Part shown: positions 31,413 to 41,968 of the stretch, in pieces
How positions within the stretch are numbered: the stretch's first letter is position 1
Layout of the letters: the number at the start of each line of letters is the position of its first letter
Source: Streptacidiphilus pinicola
GTDB lineage: Bacteria; Actinomycetota; Actinomycetes; Streptomycetales; Streptomycetaceae
Direction: 5' to 3'
Length of the DNA stretch: 64,000 bases
Assembly: GCF_003258295.1 (NCBI RefSeq)
Contig: NZ_QKYN01000040.1
Span: 86,113 to 150,112 of the forward strand
The notes under the pieces: model-generated
The model's input: the letters and a program-made list of their open reading frames with translations, nothing else
Database searches by the model: none
Told to the model about the DNA's origin: nothing
Made by a program: the position numbers and the translations under genes

Positions 31413-34217
31413 TCAGGGTAGGTGCCACTGCTGGTTGGCGGAGGCCGAGCAGTCCCAGATGATCAGCTGAGTGCCGGCCGGGCCGGCCCCGGAGTCGTCC
31501 AGACACCTGCCGGACTGCGGGTTCTTCAGTGTCCCGTCGGCCTGGGCCTGCCAGACCTGGTTCGCGCCGCCGTTACAGTCCCACAGCTCGATCTTGGTGC
31601 CGTTGGCCTTCCCGCCGCCGGTGATGTCCATGCACTTGCCCAGCGTGCGCAGGGTCCCGTCGGTGCCGACGGTCCACTGCTGGTTCGCCGCGCCGGAGCA
31701 GCCCCAGACCACGATCGGGTTGCCGTTGCTGGTACTCGCGCCGGAGTCGTCGACGCACAGGCCGTTGATGCCGGTGATCGGGCCGGCGGGCCCGGTCCTG
31801 TCGATGCCGATCCGGACCGTGCCGAGGTGGCTGACGGTCGTCGCGGGGACCCCGGTGAGCTGGGCGAAGGTCATGCCGGACACCGGCGCGGCCACCGGCT
31901 GGACGAGGTAGGAGTTGCCGGCCGTGGTCGGGATCGAGAACTGGGACGCGGTCGTCGGGGCGACCACGACGGTGGACTCGTCGGTGCCGTCGACGACCTC
32001 GACGCTCTGTCCCGGCCAGGGGTTGCGCATGGTGACGATACCGGTGGAGCCGGCGTGGATGCCGACGGTGCCGATCACGCCGCCGTGGACCTGGACCGAG
32101 ACGGTGCTGCCGCCGTGGATGTACTCGGTGCCGTCCGCGTCCCAGCCCGGGGGCAGGGCGGGTGCGATCCGCAGCAGGCCGTCGTAGTCCTGGACCAGTG
32201 ACTCGTTGACGGCGAGCGCGACGTTGGCGGCCTGCTCGATGTAGGGCTCCGTCTCGTTGGTCTTCCCCCAGAGGTCGCCCATGCCGTCGGGGTAGGCCTG
32301 GTAGGCCTGGGTCAGCGCGGAAAGGTCGGCGTCGACCGACGAGCCGAGGCCCAGGCGGGCGGCGTCGACGGCGTCGAAGCTCCAGTCGTTGGCGTGGACG
32401 TTGACCCGGTTGGTGTAGGTGCGCTGGGCCAGGGAGGTCAGCGAGGAGTTGTCGCCCACCAGGCCGTAGGGCCAGACGGCTTCGAGGTCGTCGTTCTCCG
32501 AGTTGTTGACGGCGGCGGTGGGCTGGGAGGACTGGCCGAGCACGTCGGTGCCGGAGGCGTCGGCGGAGGCGGTCAGGTTCTGCTGGTGGGTCGCGGCATC
32601 GGTGCGCGGGTAGTCGGGGATCTGCCCGACCGCCGTCTGGAGTTGGGAGACGAGCGACGCGTCGGTGTTCAGGGTCTGTGCGGCGGCGACGGTGGCGGGG
32701 AACAGCGCCTTCATCGCGTCGATCATGTTGACCGGGTCCTGGACGTTCCACTGGTTCTCGTGGACGTTGGCCACCGCGTGGCGCTTGCCGTCGGCTCCGA
32801 CGGTGGTGTACGCGAGCAGAAACTCACTGGCCTGCTGCATCAGGGGGTAGTTGGCGGCCAGGAAGTTCCGGTCGCCGGTGGTGAGGTACTGCTGCCAGAC
32901 CCACAGGCCGATCTCGGCGCCGGAGGAGACGGTCCGGCCGTTCCAGGTGCTCAGGGCCTGGTCGCAGGAGGCGTCACTGAAGGGGCTGCTGTCGTCCTGG
33001 AAGCCGTTGCCGTTGAAGCGCATCGTCTCCGGCACACAGATGCCGGGGAGGCTGCTGCCCATGTACGTCTTGGTCCACGCCTGGATGTTGGCCAGGTTCG
33101 AGGTGTAGAGGTTGAACAGACCGGCATTGAGTGCGGACGCACCGGCGCCGATGTTGGCGGCGACCTGGCCGCGCAGGTTCCAGAACCAGTAGGCGGCCGG
33201 GTACCAGTTCTGGGTGTCCTGCGAGAAGTTGAACAGGTCGCCGACCCCCGCCTGCGAACCCGGCAGGGGTCCGCGGGACTCCTCGGCGGTGGTGAAGTAG
33301 TACAGGGTGCGCAGCTTCTCCATGTAGTTGGCCGTGCCGTCGGCGGAGGAGAGCTTCACCAGCCCGAGGTTGGCCCAGTAGCTGTGCCACCAGGCCAGGT
33401 GGCCCGCCTCCAGCGAGGCCGAGGTGGCCGAGGCGTCGGTGCCGAGCAGGGTCGACGCCGTGGCGGCCGCGTCTCCCCCGGTCCACTGCGGGCTGCCGAC
33501 GATCACGCGGAAGCTGCCGTCGGAGTTGGGGGTGAAGCTCACCTTCACCGTCTGGGAGTCGGCCACGGACGCGCTGACGTTGCGTCCGCCGGCGGTGAGC
33601 GCCGCGAGGGTCCCGAAGGTCTTCCCGGACCCGGTGGTGGCGTTGTTGTCCGCCCAGGTCTCGGCGAGCGTGGCGACGCTGCCGGAGGCGGCGGCGGTGG
33701 GCGTGCGCCCCGACCAGAGGTTGACCGTCGCGGACTGGGCGGCGTTCGGGTTGGCGCCGGTCACGTCCACGACGAGTTCGTCCTTGTCGGCGCGGACGTA
33801 GACGGTGGCCGTCATACCGCCGCCGGACTCGCGCAGCACGCCGTCGTAGGGGTCCACGACACCGGAGAAGTCCGAGGCGCCGGTGATCTGCGACAGTCCG
33901 GGGATCTGCACCCAGCCGGGCGACTTGCGGCCGGGGAAGGTGTCGGCCCGGTTGAGCTGGGCGGTGAAGCCGTTCGCCGCCCACACGGCCGCCCCGAGGG
34001 TGCCGTTCCCGAGCGGCATCGACTGCTGCGCGGCCGTGTTGGGTCCGGCGAGCACGATGTCGGCCTCGCGGACCAGGTTCGCGGCGTCGACCGAGAACGC
34101 TCCGTTGGTCCAGGCGGTGGAGGTCGACGCCGCAGCGGCACTCCCGGGCGACCAGACTCCCATCGGCACGCACAGTGCCAGGGCGGCGAGCGCCCCCGTG
34201 ACCGTTCTCTTCCGCAC
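31413..34217 (-). CDS. Secreted GH95-like glycoside hydrolase with ricin-type lectin domain
   Basis: 934 residues from GTG 34217 (AAAGGATCC upstream). Signal peptide at 1-28 (GALAALALCVPMG...SAAAA). Residues about 30-250 form the beta-rich N-terminal domain (MPLGNGTLGAAVW is the typical GH95 start), followed by an (alpha/alpha)6 barrel with WYPAAYWFWNLRGQ, NVHENQWNVQDP and WPYGLVG, and a beta C-domain. The last 130 residues are a ricin-B trefoil with three repeats ending in QQW or QVW motifs. GH95 enzymes are alpha-L-fucosidases or alpha-L-galactosidases; exact activity is uncertain. It lies 57 bp downstream of the GH59 gene, likely one operon. Confidence 0.88.
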   Translation of the reverse strand: MRKRTVTGALAALALCVPMGVWSPGSAAAASTSTAWTNGAFSVDAANLVREADIVLAGPNTAAQQSMPLGNGTLGAAVWAANGFTAQLNRADTFPGRKSPGWVQIPGLSQITGASDFSGVVDPYDGVLRESGGGMTATVYVRADKDELVVDVTGANPNAAQSATVNLWSGRTPTAAASGSVATLAETWADNNATTGSGKTFGTLAALTAGGRNVSASVADSQTVKVSFTPNSDGSFRVIVGSPQWTGGDAAATASTLLGTDASATSASLEAGHLAWWHSYWANLGLVKLSSADGTANYMEKLRTLYYFTTAEESRGPLPGSQAGVGDLFNFSQDTQNWYPAAYWFWNLRGQVAANIGAGASALNAGLFNLYTSNLANIQAWTKTYMGSSLPGICVPETMRFNGNGFQDDSSPFSDASCDQALSTWNGRTVSSGAEIGLWVWQQYLTTGDRNFLAANYPLMQQASEFLLAYTTVGADGKRHAVANVHENQWNVQDPVNMIDAMKALFPATVAAAQTLNTDASLVSQLQTAVGQIPDYPRTDAATHQQNLTASADASGTDVLGQSSQPTAAVNNSENDDLEAVWPYGLVGDNSSLTSLAQRTYTNRVNVHANDWSFDAVDAARLGLGSSVDADLSALTQAYQAYPDGMGDLWGKTNETEPYIEQAANVALAVNESLVQDYDGLLRIAPALPPGWDADGTEYIHGGSTVSVQVHGGVIGTVGIHAGSTGIVTMRNPWPGQSVEVVDGTDESTVVVAPTTASQFSIPTTAGNSYLVQPVAAPVSGMTFAQLTGVPATTVSHLGTVRIGIDRTGPAGPITGINGLCVDDSGASTSNGNPIVVWGCSGAANQQWTVGTDGTLRTLGKCMDITGGGKANGTKIELWDCNGGANQVWQAQADGTLKNPQSGRCLDDSGAGPAGTQLIIWDCSASANQQWHLP

Positions 34218-34274
34218 GAGCGGATCCTTTCCTGGGGTCGAGGCGGTGGCAGTGGCAATTTCTCCGGGGAGCCG

Positions 34275-36674
34275 TCAGGGCAGCTTCCACTGCTGGTTGG
34301 CGCCGCCGTTGCAGTCCCAGATCTCCAGCCGGGTCCCGTTGGTGACGCCGGCGGCGGGGTCGTCGAGACAGAGCCCCGACTGGGTGCCCTTGAGGGTGCC
34401 GTCCGGCTGGGGCGTCCACTGCTGATTCGGGCCGCCGTTGCAGTCCCACAGCTCGACCAGCGTGCCGCCGGTGGTGCCCTGGCCGGTGACGTCGAGGCAC
34501 TTGCCGTCGTGCGTGAGGGTGCCGTTGGACCAGGTCCACACCTGCGAGGCGGCGCCGTCACAGTCCCAGAGCTGCACCGCCGTGCCGTCGACGGCGGAGT
34601 CGCCCGCGTCGTCGACGCACTTGCCGGGCAGGGCGGAGGTGATGGGGCCGACATGCGGCGGGGCCGGAGTGCCGGGGGTGAGCTTGAAGTTGTCGAACTC
34701 GTCCGTCTGGTATCCGGTCACGCCGAGCCCGGCCTGGCCGTTGGTGAAGCTGCCGTCGGTGGCGCTGCCCACGACACGGCCGTCGATCTCGGCGGTGAGG
34801 GTGGTGTCCTGCATCGTGAGCGAGACGGTGTGCCAGCGACCGGTACCGAGCGCGGTGGCGGTGCCGCTTGCGAGCGTGGTGAAGTTCCAGTCGGTGTCGC
34901 TCTTGTCGAGGGACCAGGCGCCGGTGTCGCTGACGCGCAGGTGGTAGGCGTTCAGGCCGTTGTTGTTGCGGCCCTGCTGGTTGACCCGGCCCAGGAGTTC
35001 GATTGTGCTCGACTGCTCGAAGAGCGTGTCGGCGGAGACGGTGTAGTTGGTCCAGTCACCGTCTCCCATGATCGTGTAGGGCGCGTCGTAGGGCTCGTCG
35101 GTCCAGCGGATCGGCGTGCTCGCCGCCATCTGCCGCAGGCAGGTCCCGGCCCGGCCCCCGCCACAACGGACGGTCTGGAAGGCGCCGTTCATGTCGGTGA
35201 AGTACTTCGGGGACGTCGTGGTGGCGGGCTTCTGGAAGGTGTCCGCGTAGGGCAGCCCGAGCGGTGCGGAAGCCGGGGAGGTGGCGGTGCCCTTGCCCTG
35301 GCCGGGCGTCGTGGTGACGGTGTAGACGTAACCGGGCTTCAGCGTGAGTGCGTAGTGACCGTGGCTCGGGGTGATGTCCTGAGTGTGGACGAACCAGTCC
35401 GCGGAGCGGTTCGAGCCCAGGTTCGTGGCCCAGACGTGGACCTTGCCGGTGGACAGGCCGCCGGTGACGGTGAGGCGCGCGGTCTGCGCGGCGGTGGCGT
35501 CCACGGTCTCGATGACGGTGCTGTAGTCGTGCTTGTCCGGGGACTTCAGCGTGACGTAGCTGCCGTTGGCGCGGTCGCCGCCGAGGTAACCGGAGGCGGC
35601 GTCGATGTAGTGCCAGCCGGGCCGGGCGAACTGGGTGGTCTGCGCGGTGACCCAGGTGGTCGAGCCGATGCTGTAGTGGCCGGACCAGGGCTGGTTCGCG
35701 ATCGACATGCCGTCGGAGGAGAAGGACAGGTTGGGGTAGAGCGCGGCGATGACGGGCCAGTTGATGTAGGAGGTCATCCTGCCGTCGATGTAGTCGCGGT
35801 TGATCGCGCGGGCCACCGCCGGGGCGCCGGCGTTCGCGTCCTCGGAACCGTTCTCGCTCGCCCAGAGCGGCTTGCCGAGCGTCTGGGCGTTCGCGGTGCT
35901 GGGGCAGGCGGTGAACGCGCTGTTGTATCCGCAGGGGTAGTGGACGCCGACGATGTCGACGGCCTTCTTGAACGCGGGGTCGGCGGCCATGGCGTCGGCG
36001 ACCGACCAGTCGCTGTCCGCGGCGACGATCTCGGTGGCGGCGTAGCCGTGGGAGACCAGGGCGGCCTTGAGGTGCTCGTACCAGGTCTTGTCGTAGCCGC
36101 GCTCGTTCCAGCCGCCGAGGTAGCTGACCGTCAGGTGGTGCTTGGCGGCACAGCCCATCCAGGACATCAGGTAGTCGATGGTGTCCTGCGACCAGAAGTT
36201 CCCTGACCCGCCGTCGATCCAGCCGGGCGCGCCCCAGGCGAGGCCGTAGAACCTGATGTGCGGGTTGCGGGCCTTGGCCTGTTCCGCGAGCCACCACTCG
36301 TAGCCGTTGTCGCAGTCGACGACGCCCTTGGTGTGCTCGATGCTGGGCTCGGCGCCGTCAGTGGAGTTGGTGTCGCCGCCGATCTCCAGTTTCAGCGTCT
36401 GCAACGAGGCGCCGTAGCCGGGCTTGAACAGGTAGTCCAGCAGCTGGTTACGCTGTCGAGGCGGATAGTCGGCCAGCAGGCGGGAGTTGCCGCCACCCCC
36501 GGAGATCGCACCGACGCCGTCGAACGCCAGTCCCGGCTTGGTGCCGTCGACGGTGATGGTGGGGGAGGTCGGGGCTGCGGCTTGGACGCCGGGCGCGGCC
36601 CCCAGGGCGCCGGCGACGGCGAGGGCCGCGCTGAGCGCGACGCGACAGAAGAAGGGCAGGCTTCGGTGACCCAT
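34275..36674 (-). CDS. Secreted GH59 galactocerebrosidase-like enzyme with ricin-type lectin domain
   Basis: 799 residues from the ATG at 36674 (GGGAGAC upstream). Signal peptide 1-33 ending VQAAA. The catalytic barrel has GGWNERGYD with Glu191 as likely acid/base and ASENGSED with Glu274 as likely nucleophile, the GH59 arrangement. A beta domain and a lectin-like domain (about 470-670) follow, then a ricin-B trefoil with QVW, QQW, QQW repeats. GH59 removes beta-galactose, in mammals from galactosylceramide; in bacteria the natural substrate is unclear, perhaps plant or fungal galactosides. It heads the operon with the GH95-like gene behind a promoter with an inverted repeat. Confidence 0.9.
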   Translation of the reverse strand: MGHRSLPFFCRVALSAALAVAGALGAAPGVQAAAPTSPTITVDGTKPGLAFDGVGAISGGGGNSRLLADYPPRQRNQLLDYLFKPGYGASLQTLKLEIGGDTNSTDGAEPSIEHTKGVVDCDNGYEWWLAEQAKARNPHIRFYGLAWGAPGWIDGGSGNFWSQDTIDYLMSWMGCAAKHHLTVSYLGGWNERGYDKTWYEHLKAALVSHGYAATEIVAADSDWSVADAMAADPAFKKAVDIVGVHYPCGYNSAFTACPSTANAQTLGKPLWASENGSEDANAGAPAVARAINRDYIDGRMTSYINWPVIAALYPNLSFSSDGMSIANQPWSGHYSIGSTTWVTAQTTQFARPGWHYIDAASGYLGGDRANGSYVTLKSPDKHDYSTVIETVDATAAQTARLTVTGGLSTGKVHVWATNLGSNRSADWFVHTQDITPSHGHYALTLKPGYVYTVTTTPGQGKGTATSPASAPLGLPYADTFQKPATTTSPKYFTDMNGAFQTVRCGGGRAGTCLRQMAASTPIRWTDEPYDAPYTIMGDGDWTNYTVSADTLFEQSSTIELLGRVNQQGRNNNGLNAYHLRVSDTGAWSLDKSDTDWNFTTLASGTATALGTGRWHTVSLTMQDTTLTAEIDGRVVGSATDGSFTNGQAGLGVTGYQTDEFDNFKLTPGTPAPPHVGPITSALPGKCVDDAGDSAVDGTAVQLWDCDGAASQVWTWSNGTLTHDGKCLDVTGQGTTGGTLVELWDCNGGPNQQWTPQPDGTLKGTQSGLCLDDPAAGVTNGTRLEIWDCNGGANQQWKLP

Positions 36675-36781
36675 GGGTTGGTCTCCCGGGTGAGGAGGAC
36701 GGTCGGGGGCCCGCGCACGGGCGCGGTGGTGCCTGGTGCACACGTCGTCTTACGGGTCGGGCTGGCATCCGCGTTCAGTTC

Positions 36782-36815
36782 TGCTCAATATGGTTGGCTT
36801 CTGAGCATGCGTCAA
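36782..36815 (-). promoter_or_regulatory. Promoter and inverted-repeat operator of the GH59-GH95 operon
   Basis: On the minus strand TTGACG (36815-36810), 17-bp spacer, CATATT (36792-36787). TGCTCA (36782-36787) and TGAGCA (36802-36807) form an inverted repeat across the spacer and -10, a good repressor site. The predicted leader is about 105 nt. Confidence 0.65.
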
Positions 36816-36899
36816 CACAATCCACCAAATCTGCGCAGCGCCGGTGACCCTCCAGGTCACCCCCCGGCCCGCCCGTGGGCCTCGTAGGATCTCCTGATC

Positions 36900-37571
36900 G
36901 TGGACGTCTTTACGGGGAAAGAGCTGGTCGCCATCCCGCCGGGAACGGTGACGCTGTCGGACCGGAGGACGCAGCGCAGTTGGCCGGTCGAGCTCGCGGC
37001 CTACCAACTCGGGGCGTTCCCGGTCACGCAGGCGTTGTATGCACGGATCACCGGCGAGCGCCCGAGTACCGCACACGGGGACCGGCTCCCCGTCGAGTGC
37101 GTCTCCTGGTGGGACGCGGCGCGGTTCTGCAACGCCCTGTCCCTGGCCGACGGGCTCGTGCCCGCGTACACCTTCGACGCCGGGGGCGAGGGTGTCGAGT
37201 GGGACATGTCCGCCGACGGGTACCGCCTGCCGACCGAGGCCGAGTGGGAGCACGCCTGCCGTGCGGGTACGGCAGGACCGCGTTACGGGGACCTGGACGA
37301 GATCGCGTGGCATCGCGGAAACGCGCACGAGCGCGTCCACGACGTGGGTGGCAAGCGCCCTAACGCGTGGGGTCTTCACGACATGCTCGGCAATGTCTGG
37401 GACTGGTGCTGGGACGTCTACGACGCCGAGGTCTATGGCACCTACCGGGTACTGCGTGGCGGCGGTTGGTTCGACGAGCACTGGAGCTGCCGGGCGTCGG
37501 CACGACGCCGGAGCCACCCGACCTTCCGAGTCGACGATGTCGGATTCCGCATCGCGCGGTCCCTTGTGTGA
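36900..37571 (+). CDS. FGE-sulfatase/SUMF1-fold protein lacking the catalytic cysteines
   Basis: 223 residues from GTG 36900 (weak AGGA upstream). The formylglycine-generating-enzyme fold is clear: FPVTQALYARITG, PVECVSWWDAARFCNALS, YRLPTEAEWEHACRAGT, WGLHDMLGNVWDWCWD, LRGGGWFDEHWSCR and DDVGFRIA. In true FGE the loop after GGS carries two copper-binding cysteines; here it reads GGGWFDEHWSC, and the single Cys aligns with the downstream structural position. So sulfatase activation is unlikely. It may be a binding or EgtB/PvdO-like member. No sulfatase gene is nearby. Divergent from the GH59 operon. Confidence 0.85.
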   Translation: MDVFTGKELVAIPPGTVTLSDRRTQRSWPVELAAYQLGAFPVTQALYARITGERPSTAHGDRLPVECVSWWDAARFCNALSLADGLVPAYTFDAGGEGVEWDMSADGYRLPTEAEWEHACRAGTAGPRYGDLDEIAWHRGNAHERVHDVGGKRPNAWGLHDMLGNVWDWCWDVYDAEVYGTYRVLRGGGWFDEHWSCRASARRRSHPTFRVDDVGFRIARSLV

Positions 37572-37777
37572 CGCCCTCTGCATCAGTCCTGGAGGCGAAC
37601 TCACCCGTTTGGACGTAACAGATCGGCATGCCCTGCTGGACCCCGCGGGGCGGACCGGGCTACGGGGGCTGTCCAAGCAGTCGGACGGACCCGAACGCGG
37701 GGGCGAGCGCGGCGCGAGAGGCGGAGGCGTGGGACGCGTCAGATAGTGAAGAGGGGATTCCCTTCGATTGGACGCTC

Positions 37778-39601
37778 ATGGACCGCTACCCTCCGATTGC
37801 CGAGCACGGGCTGGTGGGCGACCTGCAGACTGCCGCCCTGGTTTCCTCGCAGGGAGTCGTCGACTGGTTCTCCGCTCCCCGGTTCGACTCCCCGAGCATC
37901 TTCGCCGCCCTGCTCGACCACGACAAAGGCGGCTACTTCCGTATCTCGCCGGACACGGGGCACGAGTCCCGCAAGCAGCTGTACTACCCGGACACGGCCG
38001 TCCTGGTCACCCGGTTCATGTCGCCGGACGGCGTCGGAGAGGTCCTCGACTGCATGGATCCGGCGGGTTCCGAAACCGTCACCGACCGGCACACCCTCCT
38101 GCGCGCGATCCGCTCGGTCCGGGGCACGGTCCGGTTCACCATGGAGTGCCGTCCGCGCTTCGACTACGGCCGTGCCACCCACGACCTGGACCTCACACCT
38201 GACGGAGTGGTGTTCCGGGCCCCTGAGATCACCGCCCACCTCCAGGCCACCTTCCCCGTCGAGCGCGACACCAACGACGCCGTCGGCACCGTGACCCTCC
38301 ACCAGGGCGAGACCGCGGTCGTCCTCCTCACCGTGTGCAGCCCCGTCGGGCCCCCGCCGCCCCCCGTGACCACGGCCGAGGCGGAGGAGAGGCTCTGGGG
38401 GATCGTCGACCACTGGCAGCGCTGGACGCGCGGATCCCGCTACCGCGGCCGCTGGCCGGACATGGTCAACCGGTCCGCCATCACCCTGAAACTGCTCACC
38501 TACGCACCCACCGGCGCCCCGATCGCCGCGGCGACGATGGGCCTGCCCGAACAGGTCGGCGGGGAACGCAACTGGGACTACCGGTACACCTGGATCCGCG
38601 ACGGCTCCCTGTCGATCCGGGCCCTGCTCGACCTCGGGTTCACCGAGGAGGCGACCGCGTTCACCCACTGGATCCGCAACCGGCTCATGACCGAACGGGA
38701 GCAGGGCAGCAAGGAAGCCCTCAAGATCATGTACCGGGTCGACGGGGAGCCCATTCTGACCGAGGAGATCCTCGAGCACTTCGAGGGATACCGCGGCTCC
38801 TACCCGGTGCGGGTCGGAAACGCGGCCGCGGACCAGCTCCAACTCGACATCTACGGCGAGGCGCTCTACGGCCTCTCCGAGGGCCGGACGGTCGCCATGC
38901 AGGCCGACTACCGCGGCTGGAGGGCCCTCGCCGACGCGCTCGACTGGCTGGCCGACTCCTGGGACCGGCCCGACGAGGGCATCTGGGAGACCCGCGGCGG
39001 ACGCAAGGACTTCACCTACAGCCGGGTGATGTGCTGGGCCGCCTTCGACCGCGGACTGCGCATGGCCACCCAGTTCAGCCGGCCCGCCGACACCGAACGC
39101 TGGACCAAGGCCCGGGACACCATCCTGGAGCAGGTCATGTCCCGCGGCTGGAGCGAGACGGACAAGGCCTTCGTCCAGCACTACGGCGCGGACGCCGTCC
39201 TGGACGCCTCACTGCTGCTGATGCCCCGGGTGGGCTTCGTGGCGCCCCGGGATCCCACGTGGCTGTCCACCCTGGACGCGATGGACCGCACGTTGGTCTC
39301 GGACAGCCTCGTCTACCGCTACGACCCAGCTGCCTCCCCCGACGGTCTGCGCGGTTCCGAGGGCACCTTCAGTCTGTGCACCTTCCTCTACGTGGACGCG
39401 CTCGCCCGTTCCGGCCGCCTGCGCCAAGCCCGCTACACCTTCGAGAAGATGCAGACCTACGCCAACCACGTCGGCCTGTTCGCCGAAGAGGTCGGCCCCA
39501 GCGGCGAGCAACTGGGCAACTTCCCGCAGGCGTTCACCCACCTCTCGCTCATCACCGCCGCCACCACCCTGGACGAGGCCCTCGACAGCATGACGGGGTG
39601 A
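37778..39601 (+). CDS. GH15 family glucoamylase/trehalase-like enzyme
   Basis: 607 residues, typical of actinobacterial GH15. N-terminal beta domain ([36 protein letters not shown]) and (alpha/alpha)6 barrel with [29 protein letters not shown] (likely general acid Glu) and [17 protein letters not shown] (likely general base Glu). No signal peptide, so cytoplasmic; several related actinobacterial enzymes hydrolyse trehalose. ATG 37778 is chosen by homology; AGAGGGGA lies about 22 nt upstream, too far to be sure, and no better start exists. Followed by a strong hairpin terminator. Confidence 0.92.
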   Translation: MDRYPPIAEHGLVGDLQTAALVSSQGVVDWFSAPRFDSPSIFAALLDHDKGGYFRISPDTGHESRKQLYYPDTAVLVTRFMSPDGVGEVLDCMDPAGSETVTDRHTLLRAIRSVRGTVRFTMECRPRFDYGRATHDLDLTPDGVVFRAPEITAHLQATFPVERDTNDAVGTVTLHQGETAVVLLTVCSPVGPPPPPVTTAEAEERLWGIVDHWQRWTRGSRYRGRWPDMVNRSAITLKLLTYAPTGAPIAAATMGLPEQVGGERNWDYRYTWIRDGSLSIRALLDLGFTEEATAFTHWIRNRLMTEREQGSKEALKIMYRVDGEPILTEEILEHFEGYRGSYPVRVGNAAADQLQLDIYGEALYGLSEGRTVAMQADYRGWRALADALDWLADSWDRPDEGIWETRGGRKDFTYSRVMCWAAFDRGLRMATQFSRPADTERWTKARDTILEQVMSRGWSETDKAFVQHYGADAVLDASLLLMPRVGFVAPRDPTWLSTLDAMDRTLVSDSLVYRYDPAASPDGLRGSEGTFSLCTFLYVDALARSGRLRQARYTFEKMQTYANHVGLFAEEVGPSGEQLGNFPQAFTHLSLITAATTLDEALDSMTG

Positions 39602-39632
39602 CGCCCTGGGGCGGGTGTCCGCATCCCCGCTG

Positions 39633-39663
39633 ATCCGCCCGGCCGGGCACCGGCCGGGCGGAT
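39633..39663 (+). terminator. 14-bp stem terminator after the GH15 gene
   Basis: ATCCGCCCGGCCGG (39633-39646), loop GCA, perfect complement (39650-39663), 31 bp after the stop codon. Confidence 0.85.
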
Positions 39664-39854
39664 GCCTGTGTCCAGCCACTCGAATGGCACAGTCGATGCA
39701 CACGACCGGCTACGGGGCAGAGCCCTGTCCGGCGTGTCGCCCTCAGGCTCGACGGACAGTCACTAACGTTCCGGGCAAGCCGGACAGACGGCTGCCCAGC
39801 ACCACCGTGCCCCCCGTGCGCTCGACCGGTGCAGGGCCGCGCACGAGGAGAACC

Positions 39855-41585
39855 ATGCAGGCCGCAGAGCCCACCGTCGTGACCGACGCGATCACGGCGC
39901 AGCGCAAGCCGCCGTCCCCAGGGCAGGTCATCGTCAAGTGGCTGACCACCACAGATCACAAAACCATCGGCTCGCTCTACATCATCACATCATTCGGGTT
40001 CTTCCTCGTCGGCGGCATCCTGGCCCTGATGATTCGCAGTCAACTGATCAAGCCGGACAACACGCTGCTGACGAACGAGCAGTTCAACCAGGCCTTCACC
40101 ATCCACGGCACGATCATGCTGCTGATGTTCGCGACACCGCTCTTCGCCGGTTTCACGAACTGGATCATGCCGCTGCAGATCGGCGCACCCGACGTCGCCT
40201 TCCCGCGGCTCAACGCCTTCGCCTACTGGCTCTACCTCTTCGGCTCACTGATCGTCGTCGCCGGCTTCCTCACCCCGGACGGAGCTGCCGACTTCGGGTG
40301 GTTCGCCTACGCGCCGCTGTCGGACGCGATCCACAGCCCCGGTATCGGCGGCGACATGTGGATCATGGGTCTGGCGCTGTCCGGCTTCGGCACGATCCTC
40401 GGCTCGGTCAACTTCATCACCACCATCCTGTGCATGCGCTGCCCGGGCATGACGATGTTCCGGATGCCGATCTTCGTCTGGAACGTGCTGCTCACCGCCG
40501 TGCTGGTGCTGCTCGCCTTCCCCGTGCTGGCCGCCGCGCTGCTGGCGCTCGAGGCCGACCGCAAGTTCGGTGCGCACGTCTACGACCCCGCGAACGGCGG
40601 GCCGATCCTGTGGCAGCACCTGTTCTGGTTCTTCGGCCACCCCGAGGTCTACATCATCGCGCTGCCGTTCTTCGGGATCATCTCCGAGATCATCCCGGTC
40701 TTCTCGCGCAAGCCGATGTTCGGCTACTCCTCGCTGATCGCCGCCACCATCGCCATCGCCGGCCTGTCGATCACGGTGTGGGCGCACCACATGTACGTCA
40801 CCGGCGCGGTCCTGCTGCCGTTCTTCTCCTTCATGACGTTCCTGATCGCCGTTCCGACCGGCGTCAAGTTCTTCAACTGGATCGGCACCATGTGGCGGGG
40901 CTCGCTCAGCTTCGAGACCCCGATGCTGTGGACGATCGGCTTCCTGGTGACCTTTCTCTTCGGTGGTCTGACGGGTGTTCTGCTCGCCTCCCCGCCGATC
41001 GACTTCCACGTCTCGGACTCGTACTTCGTCGTCGCCCACTTCCACTACGTGGTCTTCGGCACCGTCGTCTTCGCGATGTTCGCGGGCTTCCACTTCTGGT
41101 GGCCGAAGTGGACCGGGAAGATGCTCGACGAGCGCCTCGGGAAGATCTCCTTCTGGCTGCTGTTCATCGGCTTCCACACCACCTTCCTGGTGCAGCACTG
41201 GCTCGGCGCCGAGGGCATGGCACGCCGCTACGCGACCTACCTGCCGGCGGACGGATTCACCACCCTCAACGTGGTCTCGACCATCGGCTCCTACATCCTG
41301 GGCGTGTCGATCCTGCCGTTCCTCTACAACGTCTGGAAGACGGCCAAGTACGGCGAGAAGGTCGACGTCGACGACCCCTGGGGCTTCGCCCGCTCGCTGG
41401 AGTGGGCGACCTCCTGCCCGCCGCCGCGGCACAACTTCCTCACCCTGCCGCGCATCCGCTCCGAATCCCCCGCCTTCGAGCTGCACCACCCCGCCATCGC
41501 GGCCCGCGACTACGCGGAGAACGTCGGCACCGTTCCCCCGCACCTGGCCGCCGCACTCGAGCAGGAAAAGGGTCGAACCGAGTGA
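39855..41585 (+). CDS. ctaD: Cytochrome c oxidase subunit I (aa3-type), stand-alone copy
   Basis: 576 residues from ATG 39855 with GAGGAG 5 nt upstream. Twelve membrane helices; haem and copper ligands in [33 protein letters not shown] and VVAHFHYV, with the TTDHKTIG start and the Tyr of the His-Tyr crosslink in HPEVY. It is the core subunit that reduces oxygen and pumps protons. Subunits II, III, IV and the bc1 genes are not adjacent; instead a small membrane protein overlaps its stop and cydAB follows. So this is probably an accessory second copy that joins subunits encoded elsewhere. Confidence 0.95.
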   Translation: MQAAEPTVVTDAITAQRKPPSPGQVIVKWLTTTDHKTIGSLYIITSFGFFLVGGILALMIRSQLIKPDNTLLTNEQFNQAFTIHGTIMLLMFATPLFAGFTNWIMPLQIGAPDVAFPRLNAFAYWLYLFGSLIVVAGFLTPDGAADFGWFAYAPLSDAIHSPGIGGDMWIMGLALSGFGTILGSVNFITTILCMRCPGMTMFRMPIFVWNVLLTAVLVLLAFPVLAAALLALEADRKFGAHVYDPANGGPILWQHLFWFFGHPEVYIIALPFFGIISEIIPVFSRKPMFGYSSLIAATIAIAGLSITVWAHHMYVTGAVLLPFFSFMTFLIAVPTGVKFFNWIGTMWRGSLSFETPMLWTIGFLVTFLFGGLTGVLLASPPIDFHVSDSYFVVAHFHYVVFGTVVFAMFAGFHFWWPKWTGKMLDERLGKISFWLLFIGFHTTFLVQHWLGAEGMARRYATYLPADGFTTLNVVSTIGSYILGVSILPFLYNVWKTAKYGEKVDVDDPWGFARSLEWATSCPPPRHNFLTLPRIRSESPAFELHHPAIAARDYAENVGTVPPHLAAALEQEKGRTE

Positions 41586-41968
41586 GCGAGCGGCCCGGGA
41601 GCAGATTCTCCGACCCCAGGGGGACCGCGCATCACCCAGGAGACCCGGACCCGGAGGAGGGGCTACGCCATCTGGAGGGCTTCCTGGTCTGGCAGGCGGA
41701 GGCCAAGCAGGCACGGTCCGCGGCGCAGCGCTTCGCGGACAGACTGCCGTGGCTGACCACCGCTCAACGCGACGAGGTGATCCGCGTCTACACCGCGGAC
41801 CGCCTGGAAACCTCCCGTGCCACCGTCTGCCACCTCGCCGAGCGCAGCCAGGCCATGCGGCAGGAATACACCGCCCGCTATTCGACGCTGCGAGCGCGCC
41901 TCCTTGGCTGGTCCCTGGCCGCTGCGGCGGTTGCCGTCGTGATCCAGGAGCTACTGCTTGGTCCGTGA
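41582..41968 (+). CDS. Small C-terminally anchored membrane protein coupled to ctaD
   Basis: 128 residues; GTG 41582 overlaps the ctaD stop (GTGA). The polar N-terminal 100 residues are helical ([42 protein letters not shown]) and may form a coiled coil; the last 20 residues ([19 protein letters not shown]) are one membrane helix. No known domain. Its coupling argues for a role in assembly or regulation of this oxidase copy. The 3' end overlaps the convergent gene by 18 bp. Confidence 0.72.
   Translation: MSERPGSRFSDPRGTAHHPGDPDPEEGLRHLEGFLVWQAEAKQARSAAQRFADRLPWLTTAQRDEVIRVYTADRLETSRATVCHLAERSQAMRQEYTARYSTLRARLLGWSLAAAAVAVVIQELLLGP

Noticed and set aside
32394..36206. A 1270-codon open frame on the plus strand
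   Set aside because: Antisense to the two secreted glycosidases, low-complexity Gly/Val/Arg product, no ribosome site or motif.
36675..36899. Possible small RNA in the divergent region
   Set aside because: The sequence is explained by the promoter and inverted repeat; no terminator-like structure supports an RNA gene.
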